The notes under the pieces: model-generated
Told to the model about the DNA's origin: nothing
Databases searched by the model: none
Seen by the model: the letters and a program-made list of their open reading frames with translations, nothing else
Assembly: GCA_007844125.1 (NCBI GenBank)
Contig: CM017565.1
Coordinates: forward strand, 12,824,618-12,888,617
Direction of reading: 5' to 3'
Origin: Sinonovacula constricta
Taxonomy: Eukaryota; Mollusca; Bivalvia; Cardiida; Solecurtidae
DNA length: 64,000 bases
Program-made: the position numbers and the translations under genes
Shown: piece after piece, positions 55,601 to 58,600 of the stretch
Layout of the letters: every line of letters starts with the position of its first letter
Position numbering within the stretch: position 1 is the stretch's first letter

Positions 55601-58600
55601 CAGTTTTGTAAATATTCTGTGATAGTTAGGGGTGCTTGATTATTATACTTTGTGCTTTAAGTTAATTTCTCCACTTTTAAACAATTATAAACCATTTAAT
55701 ATATTGACCTGTTTTCAATTATAATTTACTTTTTTTTAACCTGATAGTTTTTTATATTTTTCTATATTTTACTTACATAGTTTAGTTTTAACCTTATTAT
55801 GCTCTATTCACATTTAACTTTGTATTCTGCGTCATATGACCTGTTAAGTGTCGCTTTGCCATAAAAACCCAAATAAATAAATAAATAAACAATTAAGTTA
55901 AATTATCAGATAAAAAAATAAGAAGTTCAAATTAATATAATCTTCAACGAAACGGTTTTTGGTGCATTAAAAGTCAAACTTGCCTATTTGTCATAGAGAA
56001 TAATACTTACTGTCGATACATTACCTTGAATAGGTATATGAAAAGTTCTTATGGTTTGTAGAACAACTAGACAAAGACATCCACACAAGTACTGCATAGG
56101 TAACAACAGCAGGAGACAAGACATTACACAAAACCAGAAATTAGATATATATTACCCATTAAATTAGTGTTAAGAAATTTAGCTTATACTAAAATACAAG
56201 TAGTTTAGTCAGCTTTGTGAAATTCTGTAATAGTTTGAAATGTTAACAGTAGTTGCGTGTTTTGCTGCTGGAAGCATGGTTGACTGTTATAGCTAAGCAT
56301 GTACATAAAACATTATCAAATGCCTCTGAAGAAATGTTGTTCGAACGTCATTGTCTTGGTGTCTTCTTTGTTTCACTACATCTTTGCAACATCACAGTAG
56401 AATAACAATTGGAATAATTTATCATTCTTTATGTGACCCAGTGTTCTTTTTGTCTTCGTTCAGCTATTTTGGTGAATATAATAAAGTAGAATTATACTTA
56501 ATGTTACATTGTCCTTTCATTTTTAAAATACGTAATGTTACAATATCCTGTCATTTTAGCTCACCTGAGCACACACCCAACATGCTCAAGGGGAGGTTTT
56601 GTGATAGCGCCTCGTCCAGCATCCGTCATTTGTTGTCCATTGTCAACATTTTTTCGCTTTTGAACACACTACAGGCCACAGTTTTTATCCAATCTTCATC
56701 AAACTTGGTCAGAATGTTTGTCTTTATGAAATCTTGGATGAGTTCGTAACTGGGTCACATGGGGTCAAAAAATTGGTCACTAGGTAAAATCTTAGAAAAA
56801 GCTTGTGAACACACTAGAGACCACATTTATAGTCCAATCTTCACCAAACTTGGTCAGAATGTTTGTCTTCATGAAATCTTGGATGAGTTCTTAACTGGGT
56901 CACATGGGGTCAAAAAATTGGTCACTAGGTAAAATCTTAGAAAAAGCTTATGAACACACTAGAGACCACATTTATTGCCCAATCTTCATCAAACTTGATC
57001 AGAATGTTTGCCTTATGGAATCTTGGATGAGTACAAAACTGGGTCAGGTGGGATAAATAAGTAGGTCAGTAGGTCAAAGCTTAGAAAAAGCATGTGAACA
57101 CACTAGAGGCCACATTCATAACCCAATCTTCACCAAACTTGATCAGATTGTTTGTCTGCACGAAATCTTGGATGAGTATATTGTTGAGTCATGTGGGGTC
57201 AAAAAGTAGGTCACTAGGTCACATTGTAGAAAAACCTTGGGAAAATACTTAGAGACCACAATAATGGCTCAATCTTCACCAAACTTAGCAGAAATGTTTG
57301 CCAGTATGAAATCTTAAATATGTTTTGAAGTGAGTCATGTGGATTCAGTAGGTTACTTGGTAAAATTCTAGAAAATGTTATCAACCCAGTGGCCACACTA
57401 ATAGTCCAATCTTCACCAAAAATGTCTAAAGTAAAGAACTCTTAATTCCTTTATGCCTGATTTGAGCCTACTAAAAGCCTGTGTCATCAGGTGAGCAATT
57501 AAGGGCCATCATGGCTCTCTTGTTTTTGTTCGTTATCTGTGCAGTTTATGCTGTTACGAGATGAACAAAAACACAATAATGCAGTTCAGTTGATTGACAG
57601 TTGGCTTAGCTATTCCTGTAATCATAATAGCTTTGATTTCAGCATCCAATGGAAACTTGCATGTTCCAGAGACAGAAATTAAATCATCTTTATGTTGGAA
57701 AAAATGTTTATAAAGTAACAAGTTGCTTTATCATTTGCACAGAGGTAAAACCATAAAACATCAAGTTTGATAAATTGAAATACTTTCTCTTTAGAAATTA
57801 AAATGAATACATCATTGACTCACCAAACAACTACATTTAAAAGAAATTCTATAGTAAATGGTAAGGGGGGGAAAGGGATTATTGAAATGGTAATGGGTGG
57901 AAAAGGATTATTGAAATGGTAATGGGTGGAAAAGGATTATAGAAATGGTAATGGGTGGAAAAGGATTATTGAAGTGGTAATGGGTGGAAAGGGATTATTG
58001 AAATGGCAATGGGTGGAAAGGGAGTATAGAAATGGTAATGGGTAAAAAAGGATTATAGAAATGGTAATGGGAGGAAAAGGATTATAGAAAAGGTAATGGG
58101 TAAAAAAAGGATTATAGAAATGGTAATGGGTGGAAAAGGATCATAGAAATGGTAATGGGTGGAAAAGGATTATAGAAATGGTAATGGGTTGAAAAGGATT
58201 ATAGAAATGGTAATGGGTGGCAAGGGATTATAGAAATGGTAATGGGTTGAAAAGGATTATAGAAATGGTAATGGGTAGAAAGGGATTATTGAAATGGTAA
58301 TGGGTAGAAAGGGATTATTGAAATGGTAATGGGTGGAAAGGGATTATTGAAATGGTAATGGGTGGAAAAGGATTTTAGTAAATGGTAATGAGGGGGGAAG
58401 GGATTATTGAAATGGTAATGGGTGGAAAGGGATTATTGAAATGGTAATGTGTGGAAAAGGATTATAGAAATGGTAATGGGTAGAAAAGGATTATAGAAAT
58501 GGTAATGGGTGGAAAAGGATTATAGAAATGGTAATGGGTGGAAAAAGATTATAGAAAAGGTAATGGGTAGAAAGGGATTATAGAAATGGTAATGGGTGGG

